From Thermomucor indicae-seudaticae (lineage: Eukaryota; Mucoromycota; Mucoromycetes; Mucorales; Lichtheimiaceae): a stretch of 44,549 nucleotides of DNA. Shown here piece after piece: positions 31,477 to 43,472 of the stretch; positions within the stretch are counted from its first letter, which is position 1, and each line of letters opens with the position of its first letter. The DNA lies in contig JSYX01000276.1 in assembly GCA_000787465.1 (NCBI GenBank), forward strand, positions 1 through 44,549, given 5' to 3'. Below the pieces are notes generated by a model that was not told the DNA's origin, did no database searches, and saw only the letters and a list, made by a program, of their open reading frames with translations. The position numbers were made by a program, and so were the translations under genes.

Positions 31477-32956
31477 ATGCTTCAATCCAACGTACCTTCA
31501 CCTTTAAACAGCTTTGCTCAGCCATACAGGCCGCGATCCGCAGATAGTGAACCACCATTGTCACCTGGCGGAGTATCGACATTGTCCTCCTCGTTTTCCT
31601 GGGTAGCAGAGAAATCATCAAGTGAGATCATATCGCTACTGAGGAAGGCTTATAAGACATTGAGAGAAAAAGAACGAGGTTATTACTACCACTACTTTCA
31701 CATGAAAAATAAGGGGAAGGGGATAGGGCGATTATTAACCTCCTTATATAGACTTAGCACTTGCTGCTGAAATTGGCAAATCGTTACTGGAAAGCAACAT
31801 GTCATTGAAATCAAGATGCGAAGGATTATTGAAACAAGTCAACATAGAAGAACAGCAGCGGGACTATGATTACGATGATGACGATAATGATAGTACGCGC
31901 TGGATACCCAACGACGCTGCCCGGGAAGCATTGATCGAAGACCTACAGTACAGGAACGCCGAGATGCAGAGACAGTTGGATGCAGCCCTGGAAGAATCGG
32001 AGGCGGCTTATCACGAGAATCAGAAAAGGACCCGTAAATTGCGACATGAAATTGAGTTACTCAGGAGCAACTTGGACTGTGCTTGCCAAAAGATTGAAGA
32101 GCTTGAGCAAGAACGATCAAGGTTATTACTCCGACAGCAACAACGACATCCAATAGCAGCTTCTCGCTTGGATGATGATGACGATGGTGGTGATTTGCTA
32201 TTGAGAGCCAAAGTACAACAAATAGAAGCAGAAAACCAGCAGTTGCTGAAAGCCAAGCGAGCCACGGAAGAAAAACTATGTTCAACTCTTATGGATCTGG
32301 ATCGACTGAGAGCAGAATTTGAAAAATGTCAGGTGACTCAAGAAGGGTATCAGCGACTGTTGGAAGACTATCAGCGACAAGTCTGGCATATTGAAGAACT
32401 CACAGCCAGCCTTGAAGAACATCGCAATATCCTAAGTCGACTACGTACCCCAAGTGAATATAATATTACTGCCGCACCCAAGCCCAGTTTACTGGATGAA
32501 CTCGGAAATGCTTGGCTACATACCCTCACCGAACAAAACCTGCCCTCTTTCTATAACAGCACACCCACCCTCCTTCCCACCCGTAGTAATAGCAGTTACA
32601 GCAAAGAAGACTGCTGCTCCGTATTGGAGGACGCGACCCGCTTGCTGACCGCTGCTACTGCCAAGAACGACGAAACCGCAACCATCACCAGTCTCTTTGC
32701 ACCCGCCATTGATTATGCCGCCTTTGATCTTTACCCGCGATTGCCGGATGACTTGAATCTACTGGACCTCTTGTATAATAATAATCATCGACATCATGAT
32801 CAAGAGCAACCTCCTCCCCTATTACTGCCCCGTGTGCGCTGGCTGCTCCGGTGTTTCTTTCTAATGATCTGTCGCTGGTCTCGATTTGCTGTCATTTTAA
32901 TCACTGCGGTTCTGATTAACCTTTGGCAAGGTCCAGAAGCTATCATGGAAAAGTGA
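31477..32956 (+). CDS. Tail-anchored coiled-coil protein with a CC1-box, dynein-adaptor-like
   Basis: Two exons, 31477-31678 and 31752-32956, give 468 aa. The splice produces the junction LREKER|DLALAAEIGKSLL. This matches the CC1 box (D-L-x-x-A-A-x-I-G-x-x-L-L) of BICD, BICDR, Spindly, HAP1 and TRAK, the segment that contacts dynein light-intermediate chain. It sits at about residues 68-80, at the head of a long coiled coil (to about residue 235) interrupted by an acidic run and DDDDD. A T/P/N-rich region (about 250-400) leads to a single hydrophobic C-terminal segment near residues 432-458 (FFLMIC, FAVILITAVLINLW) and a ten-residue end. Such a layout fits an adaptor anchored on an organelle membrane by its tail and linking it to dynein/dynactin. 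That role is inference from one motif plus topology. Confidence 0.78.
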
Positions 32957-33094
32957 TATACTAATAAAACCCACTCCGTGATGAATGTAGATTTTGCTGA
33001 GAATATAATATACGCGGGTTGTAGTATTCGTGACATAATGTTGATAATGAGGAAAACATGACATATGATAAATACTTTGAGGACTATTGTTCTT

Positions 33095-33123
33095 TCTTCT
33101 TCTTCTTCTTCTTCTTCTTCTTG
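33095..33123. repeat. TTC microsatellite
   Basis: About nine TTC/TCT units lie between the convergent 3' ends of the coiled-coil gene and ASF1. It is simple-sequence repeat with no sign of function. Confidence 0.85.
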
Positions 33124-33204
33124 CGTACTACTGTACCATCATGTCCTATTATATACACCCTTTAGCTTCTCTCTTTCTTGACGCAATCTACCTCCCACGC
33201 CCTG

Positions 33205-33921
33205 TCACTTTACCTCAGACTCTTGTTCTGGATTGGCAGCCGCAGCCTTCGCAGCAGCTTCCAACAATGGATCATTTTGTGGGTTGTTCCTGGACAAAAA
33301 GGAGTTATACAAGGCTGTATATTTCATTGTTTTGTTTCCATACGTACCAATCGATGGTGTATCTAGTCACCTTGGGTTTGTCGGCCAAGATGTTCCGTTG
33401 AAGTTTATCAATTTGAACTTGTGCAGGTGGATTCTCACGCAACGCTTCGTCGACGTATTCGTTATTGACATAGTAACCGACACGAACAAACTCCTTGTCA
33501 TTGTACAAGCAGCTCAACAGGACTACCGTGACCTCTAGCAGTTCGCTCAAGGGTAACAATTCAATCTTGGGAGCAGGTGCCTATCCATCTTTACATTTAG
33601 GTCCCCATTCCGTTAAATTGTTTCCATTGATGAAACATACCGAAAAGACGAACTTGTTGACACCAACAGGGATAGGTCCCACCATGATGGAATCCAGTAC
33701 CTGGTCGTATTCTTGGCTTTCTGCCGATCCCACATAAATCATGCGCCATTCCAAATCTATTTCGAGAACATCCCGTCAGTCGCGTTCCCAGATTTTGCGG
33801 TAAGGGACGTACCGTCCTTAAGCTCGGCGAGGCATTCAAAGGTGATTTCGAATTGCAACGGGTGCATGAATGGTGCGGGATTGTCGAGAACATTAATGTT
33901 CAGAATGTTGATCAGGGACAT
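33205..33921 (-). CDS. ASF1: Histone chaperone ASF1
   Basis: Four minus-strand exons, 33813-33921, 33641-33756, 33348-33580 and 33205-33289, give 180 aa. The sequence follows the Asf1 core from the first residue: [86 protein letters not shown] and KVQIDKL-type [10 protein letters not shown]. Asf1 binds H3-H4 and passes it to CAF-1 and HIRA during replication-coupled and independent nucleosome assembly. The tail after the ~155-residue core is short and Ala-rich ([18 protein letters not shown]) and lacks the long acidic run of budding yeast Asf1. It is convergent with the coiled-coil gene and divergent from PIP5K. Confidence 0.95.
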
Positions 33922-34483
33922 TTTCGGCTTTGGCAGAACAAAGAAGAACAAGAAAAATACGCGCTGCGAGAAAACGCGCTCTTATACGACTCATTTTCCA
34001 GACGCGCCGCCCCGTGACTTTTACGCCCTGATGGCTCATTGTTTGCGTGCCATTTTCCCAAACACAGTCTTATCACTCGCACAAAGACAAGGTTATAGGG
34101 ATATCATCCCATTACGATAAGTCACTAGGGAATGAAGGTACCGGTAATAAGGTTTCTCCCCAGGAATTGATATGCATGGTTGCCGTCGATCATTGGCCAA
34201 TGAAAATCCGAATCGTTATACGCTAAAACTTCCCGTTCATTCCTTGTCATCTTGACGTACTTTGATGTGTGCTATAGAAGAAAGAAAGAAAGAAAGAAAG
34301 AGAGAGAAAGGGTTGGTTTCCACCAGCCTATCTTTGCGCGTATCTTCCACTTTTCTTCGCCCTCTCTTTCTGTTTTAACTGACAACAAGTAAAAAGTGGA
34401 AAGAAAGAGAGAGAGAAGGGGCGTGTATATGGAAAACCGCCGAAGATATAAACCCTTTGTATTGGTTGCGTGCCCCGTTTTAA
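33922..34483. promoter_or_regulatory. Divergent upstream region of ASF1 (-) and PIP5K (+)
   Basis: 562 bp without a supported ORF. It includes a GAAA-rich microsatellite at about 34277-34310 and a second GAAAGAGAGAGAG stretch near 34400, purine-rich blocks upstream of the PIP5K start. Confidence 0.5.
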
Positions 34484-36762
34484 ATGTCGCTGGCATCGCA
34501 ACAGGAATCACACCACCACCACCGCTCCTTCGAAGTAACAACAAATCGTGCAGGGCAACAACAAACCACGAGATCATCAGTGCTGCGTACCCCTTCCTAC
34601 TACGATCTGCCTTCTTTCTTCCCTTGTTTGATCAAAGTTCATGCTTCACGTCTCACCGCCATGACCACAACCGACACCGCCTACTCGCCACCACCGTCAC
34701 CCAATAATAACGATAACCATAATATAAAGCTGCATCCGTTACAGCTTACACCGTCTTGGAACACAGAACCCACCTTGTCGTCTTCTGCTGGTGCAGAGCC
34801 GTTGGGCGTTGCAAGACACCCGCATAGGCATACAACACCGCCCGATTTGGGCGAACTGGGTCCAGAGGAGCAGGCCGCCCTGGAGACCGAGATCACTGCT
34901 AGACGGGCAGCTCGAAGAGCATCGACGAGAAGACCACCACCACGAAGTTATGCGGATATAGATGATGACGACGATGATGACCGTGTTCTGGTTGGTACGC
35001 GCGTTGCAGAAGGGCATCGCAATTATCAATTAATGTAAACCTGTCTCCTTTATCTTTACCTTTTGGCAAACATTTATATCTAACGTTTAATGAAAGGTAT
35101 GACATGTTGACGGGTATCCGTATTGCGGTAAGTCCAGATGGCCAGTGATTAAGAAAGAGAGCAGTAATTATTGACGATGAATCCAAAGGTGGGCCGGGTG
35201 TCAGCCAAGATGCGACGTGATTTGACCCCTCAAGACTTTACAGCAGCACATAAACTTGTTTTTGACATGCAAGTATTGTTATTTTTTAAGGGAATCCAGG
35301 GGTGCCGAGCTAATAGGGTCATCTTTAGAACCGGTAACGAATTGACGCCAGGCGTAAAATACGATTTCAAATTCAAGGATTATGCGCCTTGGGTTTTTCG
35401 ATACCTTCGAGAGGAATTTCATATTGATGCTGCAGATTACATGGTAGGAAGGAGTGGTTCGCGCGAGTGTGATCGATCATATGCTGATCCAATAACAGAT
35501 GTCTTTAACCAACAAGTACATCCTGTCTGAACTCGGTTCGCCAGGCAAAAGCGGTAGCTTTTTCTATTATTCCCGTGATTACCGTTTTATTATAAAAACG
35601 ATACATCACTCTGAACATAAATTCATGCGCAAGGTGCTCAAACATTATTATGAGGTAAGACAAGAAAAGAAGGCTTATGATGTTGGGTGCTGAATGAACG
35701 TGCAAAAGCATGTATGCAACAACCCCAACACGTTATTGTGCCGGTTCTATGGTCTGCATCGCATCAAGTTACCACGTGGTCGCAAGATCCATTTTGTTGT
35801 GATGGGCAACGTATTTCCGGCCAACAGTGACGTGCATGAGACGTATGATCTTAAAGGATCAACGTTTGGTCGAGTTACACCCGATGAAGCCCTTGCGAAA
35901 AATCCACATGCGGTTCTAAAGGATCAAAACTGGGTTAACAGAGGCAAACAGCTCGAGTTTGGTCCAATAAAACGATCCTTGTTTCTAGAGCAGCTTGAAC
36001 GCGACGTTGAGGTATATATAATAACAGCAAAAGGTTAAGGAAACAAGAAAAAGCTGATTGACTGGATAGTTACTAAAACGATTGAATATCATGGATTACA
36101 GCCTGTTGATCGGGATCCATGACATGAAACGAGGTAATGCAGAAGGTATTCGAGACCACAACCTACAAATGGTCAAGGCAAGTGATTACTTTTCGTCACC
36201 TTAAGACTTGTTTCTGAACTTGATACTGGGATGAGCAGCCGCCAAAAGAAGAACTGCAAAGACAATTATCAATCCGAGGTGGTAAACGGGGAAGTAAGGC
36301 TGACATTGTTCGAAAAGCACTTAAACGCACAAGCCCTGTCCAATTGCATTCATCTGAACTCCCTGAAAGTCCCTCTGACGAGTAAGTATTCATATCTATT
36401 CCTCCCAAGACTTTTGATTTTTAACTTGTTTTGTACAGACGTCGATTTTGTATCTTTTACTCTGAGAATGGCGGATTTCAGTCGACGGACGAGAATAACG
36501 AGCTATCGGGGAAAGTGTATTTCATGGGTATCATCGATATCCTGACGCCGTACAATTTCGTAAAGAAGACTGAGCACTTTTGGAAAAGCCTAACTCAGGA
36601 CAGGGTAAAGAGAAATCGCTCGCTCTCTATGGTATTGGTTATCTTATTATGTCTATATAGCATGCCATATCTGCAGTGAATCCTATTGAATACGGGCAAC
36701 GGTTCATGCATTTCATCAAGACAGTAGTAGTGAGACGACCTAAGACTAATAATTGTTTGTAG
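34484..36762 (+). CDS. MSS4: Phosphatidylinositol-4-phosphate 5-kinase
   Basis: Ten exons: 34484-35034, 35097-35127, 35189-35268, 35329-35443, 35499-35654, 35709-36011, 36070-36177, 36239-36381, 36439-36604 and 36661-36762. They give 584 aa. After ~180 low-complexity residues the PIPK core begins: [40 protein letters not shown] (the catalytic-lobe glycine-rich loop), [45 protein letters not shown], the [11 protein letters not shown] motif and the activation-loop start [10 protein letters not shown]. The enzyme makes PI(4,5)P2 at the plasma membrane, upstream of actin and endocytosis control in yeast Mss4. Two of the nine introns (35269-35328 and 36178-36238) are GC-AG with donor GCAAGT; conserved FDITGNE across the first confirms the frame. 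A later in-frame ATG near 34661 could also start translation. Confidence 0.92.
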
Positions 36763-36797
36763 CTATACTGTAGATACAAGGGAAAAACTGTATGTAT

Positions 36798-37115
36798 TCA
36801 TTCAATATCACTAATGTCTGATTGCCTGCAACAGATCCATCGTCGCCATGTTTTCCTTCTTTGCTTTTGTGGTTTTTCCACATGACGTGGTGCATGGATA
36901 TCGGTTGTATCAGGAGTTTGGTAGTTGACGACGAATCTTGCTGTATCGTCTGCCGCTCGAGCAGACACGACGGCCTTGGGATCATCCGGATGCGCAATGG
37001 AAATAGGTTCCGCTGTTTGATAATCATCTCCCGTAGCCAATCCTTTCAATTTGAGCTTTGTCTCTTGGAGATGCTGCTTTGCATGACGTGCGTGGCGTTC
37101 TGTGGAGAGAGGCAT
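36798..37115 (-). CDS. Hypothetical protein, about 105 aa (start uncertain)
   Basis: On the minus strand a frame open from about 37289 contains its first ATG at 37115 and stops at 36798. It encodes a hydrophilic, Arg/Lys/Gln/Asp-rich protein (MPLSTERHARHAKQHLQE, then ATGDDYQTAEPISIAHPDDP), ending in a basic Cys-containing tail (WRRWICCRQSDISDIE). The coding-like composition continues upstream of the ATG to a good splice acceptor (TTTATCTTAG) at about 37272, so a first exon further up is possible. No family is recognised. Its 3' end lies just past the 3' end of PIP5K. Confidence 0.4.
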   Translation of the reverse strand: MPLSTERHARHAKQHLQETKLKLKGLATGDDYQTAEPISIAHPDDPKAVVSARAADDTARFVVNYQTPDTTDIHAPRHVEKPQKQRRKTWRRWICCRQSDISDIE

Positions 37116-37289
37116 GTAGAAAAACGAGCCATGTCCCCCATGGAGAACCCGCTCGGATTGCTTATAAAGCCCCCTGTCAATTGCGTCGACCCTCCGCTCA
37201 TTGCGCGTTTTCTTCTCTGTGTTTTGCGTCAGCCAACTGCGCTGACGACGCGTCGTGTTCCGGCAGTGATCTAAGATAAAGTATAGCAC

Positions 37290-39660
37290 TCTTTTTTATT
37301 GTATAAGATAATCATCGCAGCAAAAGATAAAGGATTGTACTACGGGGGCCGGGCGTATTGAGTGTGCATGCTCCTTGGCTGACTCAAGCAAGGCAAGGCT
37401 CAAGGAAGAAAACAGTGATCACCGAAGGCAGTATCATAACAAGAGCAAACGGTTTATGTGCCAGTTTCAACGGCCATTAGGTGGAGGAACTCCTTTGCTG
37501 CCAGGTGGAGCTGGCCGTTTCGTACAGTTTTCCTGGATTACCTGAACTTGGCATCGTAAGTCTCGTCTACGATCTTAATGGGGTGCAAGCGACCGTAGAC
37601 ACAGCCTTGCAACCCGTTCTAAGGCTTAATATTTCCCTTTGGTTGACCAATATCATACGACAAGTGTGGAACTATTTCGACACAGCATCTGTCTGGACTT
37701 GAGCTTGTGCATGTTCCGGATCTTGCGAGTTGCGTGCTGATTGAAGAACTTACTGGCCTCTTACGGTTCAGTCGGTATTGGGCTGCTTATCACATTATGT
37801 TTGCCGCGTCCAGAGCACGAAGCCTCTATATCATAAACGCTGTTAGTAGTTTTGACGGCAAATGAGGTATGCTGTGCTGCAGCTTCTGGCATGATCACTC
37901 ATGCTGAACGAGCCGGGTGGCAAAGCTAATGATTACCAGCAGCGTAGAAGTAAACGGAATCTGTGGACATCCGCCGCGAACCCTTTGAGATCAGAAAGGG
38001 TGTCCCGATGGCGAAGTCTTTGACTTTGTTCAATGCGCATTACCGACACCTTTGGCTGACAACAACGATCACAAGTGATGGTGGTCAAAAAACGACGAAC
38101 ACATTGTGAAATCGACCAGTAACTTGGTACGGCTGGCTCTCTCTGTCGTTCTGGAATAAAGCAGAGCATTACTACTTCCGGTTTGTTGCTTCGCAGCAAC
38201 CAACAGGTACACGGCCTCGCCTAGCAAAGATAAGCTTCCTTCGTGTCGGCCAGCAGCTACACCCAGTTGACAGCGTACCTTCGCATCTCGGTGATATATC
38301 CATTGAATTGTCTGATACGGCGATACATACCATGCACTGGCATCTGAACAATTTCCCTGTTGGAAGGACAAACGCCTGCGTGGTACTAGGCTTACCAGTG
38401 TCGTTATACCATAACGGAGCGAAGTCGAGGTCATTGAGGCCTCCTTCATCCATCCATTACTGCAAGTGAGCCTTTACTTTTCCTCCTTACTGGTCAAACT
38501 TCGATCATGGGGAACCTCTTTTAAGTGGAAGATGAGAAGTTTCTTTTACTGTTGGAAAATACAGATGACACTCAAAAGCATCCTCTTGCATAGAGCGCCC
38601 CGCCCCCCGGCAATTATCTTGTTAACAAAGAAAAGTGATTTCTATATCAAAATTATCGTATTGCTCGTGCAAGCTATTTTTTCTCCGTATCCGTTACTGG
38701 GAACGTGGTCCATATGTCAAGAAAGTGTCGCGGAGAGACTCTACAAGTTCTGTTATTAACAAATTCTTGGTTACTGAATCCAAGGATACGGCCACTCCAA
38801 ATGCCAAGCAACTTTGTTTATGCCAGGTTTAGGCTCTGAATAGAGGTGTCTTTGTCTCTTCAACTTGCAGGTCCGTTACAAAGCGGGCCCCCGTTTTGAG
38901 TGCATAATTGACGCGGAGATGGAATTTTCATGGTGACACAGAACGCGCTCAGACCTTTCTTGTTGCTAGGGGAGCAAAAGTTAAAATGATCTCGACCTTA
39001 CCAGATGTTAGATTACGTCGAATCATGGAAGAGCTAATTTCATGTGATTGTTCGCCCTTTGACAATTCTGTACAGCAAAAAATATGGCTATAACGATTAG
39101 GGCAAGCAAGTAATACTGACGTGGGCATGATTGGAAAGTTCAGCAAGACGTCCAATCTAGGCAAGTTTAATCGTGCATGTCTTGTACTCCGTCAATGCTG
39201 TGCTTGTGAATAGAAGAAACTCCTCGGCTAAGGACGTTGATACGTTTGATTTGCTTGACTGGCAAGAAGAAAGGACCATGGATATGAGAGAGCGCACTTC
39301 CTTTTAGTTTTTGGACGGGAAGGTATATATGAAATGTGACACAAGCCATTTTGTTTCATTTCGCTCTTTTAAGGGCGTTGTAGGCAAATACAGTTCTCCT
39401 GTTAGAATGAGCCAGACCGAAACGGGGGGTGTGTGTGGATGGGAAGGGGCTGGGAGACGAAAGGTGTGTGCGTGTGGTTCACTCTGAGTTTTTTGGTGAA
39501 GGAGAAAAGAGAGACCTTCCTGACGGATAAAAGAGAGTCGTACCACACGAAATGTGAACTTATTGCAAGTGTGTGTTGCCGTTTCATCTCCGCCAAGGAC
39601 ACACACCTGAATATTGCCTTTTTATTTTCTTCATCCCTACCGCTTTCTCTCCATTGGGGC
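37290..39660. other. Poorly resolved region with a possible minus-strand spliced gene
   Basis: The best candidate lies between about 38449 and 37933 on the minus strand. An ATG at 38449 leads through LRYGITTL, then either an in-frame 42-nt read-through or an intron, to GNCSDASAWYVSPYQTIQW. Further on is the segment SYWSISQCVRRFLTTITC, followed by DRCCQPKVSVMRI, which could be a terminal exon ending near 37933. I cannot join them with confidence. From about 38460 to 39400 no gene is visible. 39400-39660 is upstream of the RasGEF gene and contains CT-rich blocks just before its ATG. Confidence 0.25.
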
Positions 39661-42600
39661 ATGACTTCAATGCCGAGAATACTTTGCACCGTACGCGCAT
39701 TACATCCCTTTCATTCACCTGAACAGTCATCGTTAAGTTTTGAGAAAGGCGACTTTATTGATGTCCTGGCGCAACTCGAGTCCGGTTGGTGGGACGGCTG
39801 GTAGGATTATTTCTTACAGATACCTTTTCGCTTGACCTCATTACTGTTCCACATCAAGGTGCAATGGCTCACGAGGCTGGTTCCCGAGCAATTATGTCGA
39901 GATGGTCAGTGTGAATCCCGAGTTAGCAGACTCTGTCAGACCGACGGCAAGCACGTCTTCCATGCAACCCAAAGAAGAGCGGTTGCCCGATGTGCCTGAG
40001 GGCGGAGAACCATCTTCTTATTTTTATTACCATAACAACGGCACAGAAAAACGTATCGTGAATGGATCGATAGAGGATTCAGAAGACGATGATGACGACC
40101 GTGAACGCTTTGTGGATGCATATGACCAGCAGCAGCAACGAGCGCATGAGAGAGGAGCCAGCGTAGACTCGGCGGCAGTATCTATATCCAATGCAAAGGA
40201 CGATCATGAAGAACATGACAGTGTCGAACATGTAAAAAAAGATGAAAAGGAAGTTTTAATAGCATGCCATGCTCATTGTTATTATTGTTGTAGATCATGT
40301 CCCAATGGGTGGAGCGGGTTACTCCACAGGGCAGAAAATACTTTTGCAATTTAGTAACACAAGAAACAACGTGGGATCGAGAAGAAATTGATCCAACCAC
40401 TGGCCGTCTGGTAAAGGTTACCCTTTAAAGTAAACCCCCTTGGGAGAAGAAGCTTACCCATCAAGAATAGCGACGGAATCCTGAACAAGAAGATAGTTCA
40501 GATGATGAAACAACGACACGAAACAAGCTAACCCCTGATGACATGCCCAGCATCATTTGCAACTCGTCTTTAATATCAAGTTCAGTCACGGACCGGAGCG
40601 AACCGTTAACATGGCAAAGACTTTCCTCGGATATCGCTCTCGCTATTCATCAGCTGAACCAGAGCGCTCAACAAAACATGCGAGAACACTTCAATGCTCA
40701 CGCTGCTCTGGTTGTGGAAGCCATACGCATGATGCTTTTTGCTGCCGGCCTTATGGAGAGAGACTCGCATCATACGCAAGATCAAGCATTACGGAACCCT
40801 CACCGAGCGGTCATGGCATCGCTCTCGAAGCTTGTGCTTTCGGCCCGGATAGCTTCAGAGGCACCCGAGACTGGAGGATCCTCCGAGGCTGTCTTCAAGC
40901 TGCAAAAGGATGCTGGTGATGTCCTGGCAGCTGTTCGAAACTTTGTCACTGTCTGCCAGCAGCGTCAAGTTAGTGTCGAGTACCTGAGTCCACGGTTCAT
41001 TGCGGACAAGGATGATGCCCAGTCGTGTACGGGAATCCAAATTAACGAGACCAATGTTGGTGACGACGCAAGCAGCATTACTGTCACAGGCACGTCATCA
41101 TCCGTGATGACGCCAGATGATGAAGTGAGAACGATGGCGACAAGCGTAACAAACAGCAGCGGAAGTGCTGCTGCAGGGCCACCATCATCCAATAACAACA
41201 ACAGCAACAAAACGAAATACCCACTTAACCAGGACCTTTTGATGAACTTACAAACACACACCAACCAGATTTACGGATCAACTCAGTCTCTGGGAGCGAC
41301 TATTGCGCATGCCGTGGAAGTTCAGCATGAGGAGAACCTGGTCGGCGGTGGCACCTACGAGGATGAAAACGCACGTGTGCAGGCTGTGATGCTGTTTCGC
41401 GCACTGTCAGAACAAATCTGCCGATACCTTGGCATTGTGGACAATATCACTGTGGAAGGCATGCCTCTTCCTGGCCTGCGGAATTTCAAGATTGAGAAGC
41501 AGTACCTGTATGATGCGTTTGGTGGGCTATTCGGTGCGATACAGACCCTCAGTAACCCGGACTCGCCTCTGTCGACCTGCGCAAGCAATATCGAAGACGC
41601 GCTTGCAAACGTGGAGGACGCCCTAAGCCATATTATGTACTGCGTTGAGCAGTTGGTCGAGCAGCGTCGAATCTGGTTATCTCGTCGGGGTACGTCTGAT
41701 ACCAAGGACTTACTAAGTGCTCCATCTCCTCGCAAAGTTGGTGGCGATGGTACTGAATCAATATGGGACAACGAGAGTGACATTATGGATGACACGGCGA
41801 CCACACTTTCGGTTCCTTCGCCAAGGAGTGCGCGACAGCTTCGCCAGCAGCGACAGCCCTCTGTCGGCAGCAGTCATGGTGGGCTCCGTGCACCGTTTAG
41901 CGATGTCAGCAATAGCACGATTAGTGGACGTAAAGTAGCACCGAGCATGAAGTCAGACGAATCCGAGTCAGCGTGGTATTTGGGCTACGATCACGATGAA
42001 AATGACATTGTGTTCGGTTCGGATGGATCTGTTAAAGGTGGCACATTGGCTGCCCTAGTAGAACGGCTCACCCTACATGATACCCTTGGTGAGTAAAAAT
42101 AACGAATTCAGGATGCAATCATCCCGTTGATAACCAAAGTTGTTTGCTTTGACAGACACATCATTTATTGCCAACTTTTTACTTACTTACCGCTCTTTTT
42201 GCACCACCGAGGAGTTCGTCAGCATGCTGGAAAAGCGCTACACCTTGACGGCTCCCAAAGATTTAACACCTTCGGAACTCGAGCGATGGACCGAACGCAA
42301 GCAAAAGTTGATTCGATTACGGTAAGGCACGATGCCCAGAAGAAAATGAGGACGGGAAAGGTTCACATGTTTTATTCATTTAGTGTGTTTAATGTCATGA
42401 AAAATTGGCTCGAAAATTATTACAACGAAGAAGACGAGTTTATATTGGATCGTCTCGAATTCTTTACAAATACAGTGATTAGGGACACTTCGTCATTCTC
42501 AGCTGACCAACTGATCCGCCTGATTCAGAAGCGCAGAGAATTGGATGCGGATGACGGCCTCAAGAAGCTTGTTCCGAATGCTTTGGAAGGTCCTGAACCT

Positions 42601-43472
42601 ATTATTCCCAAAAATTTGTCAACAAATATTACCCTTTTGGATACCGATCCTCTGGAACTTGCACGACAGTTGAGTCTTGTGGATTTCAAGCTTTATAGCA
42701 GCATCCGTCCTATCGAATGCTTAAACAAGGCCTGGTCGCGTGATGATGCTGACTTGGCTGTACACGTCAAGCAATCAATCGATTACTGCAATCGACTGAC
42801 GTCCTGGGTCACTGGCAGTATTCTGGAGCACGATGAAGTCAAGAAGCGAGTGACAGTGATTAAGCACTGGACTCAAGTGGCCGACGTAAGTCAGTCTGGG
42901 CTTCTATGTTGGAAGGATAGCTAACCTGCGTGCTTTTGTCCCTCAAACGAAAAAAGCGATGTCGATTACTCAACAATTACAACACATGCATGGCGATCCT
43001 TTCAGCGTTCGATAATAGCGCGGTCGGCCGTCTCCGACGAACCTGGGAATTTGTTGGGAACAGGATACATCAGACTCTGAACTCGATTCGCAAGCTGATG
43101 GGTTCCAATCGCAACTTTACCGAATACCGCGAAATGATCCACTCTGTGAACCCGCCATGTATCCCGTTTCTGGGCATCTATCTCCAGGACCTTACGTTTA
43201 TTGAGGACGGTAACCCTGACTATCTGCCAAAATCGAATAATATGATCAATTTTGCCAAGCGGCAAAAGACGGCCGAGGTGATCCGAGAGATCAAGCAATT
43301 CCAGTCCGTTCCTTACAAATTACAAGAAGTACCTTTAATACAAGAGTTCATCAAGACACAGCTGGGATCCAGTCTGGATGTCGAAACGCTTTATGAACGT
43401 AGTTTGGAGATTGAGCCGAGGACAACGGCAGCGGCAGCCGAGGCGGCAAGACTTTTGGAAATGATCAATTAA
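39661..43472 (+). CDS. CDC25: Cdc25-type Ras guanine-nucleotide exchange factor with SH3 and WW domains
   Basis: Seven exons: 39661-39800, 39859-40252, 40294-40410, 40471-42088, 42156-42321, 42384-42885 and 42957-43472. They give 1150 aa. An N-terminal SH3 domain (residues ~6-62: ALHPF, LSFEKGDFIDVL, WWDGW, GWFPSNYVE) is followed by an acidic linker. Exon 3 encodes a WW domain almost exactly (residues ~181-210: SQWVERVTPQGRKYFCN, TTWD). A helical middle with Ser/Asn-rich inserts leads to the RasGEF N/REM motif (LAALVERLTLHDTLDTSFIA, LLTYRSFCTTEEF). The catalytic Cdc25 domain covers about 890-1130 (DPLELARQLSLVDFKLYSSI, CRLLNNYNT, PPCIPFLGIYLQDLTFIEDG). It activates Ras, feeding cAMP/PKA or MAPK signalling. 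The second intron is only 41 nt. Confidence 0.92.

Noticed and set aside
37481..37702. 73-codon plus-strand ORF
   Set aside because: It starts with GTG rather than ATG, is hydrophobic without a clear topology, and has no supporting splice or family evidence.
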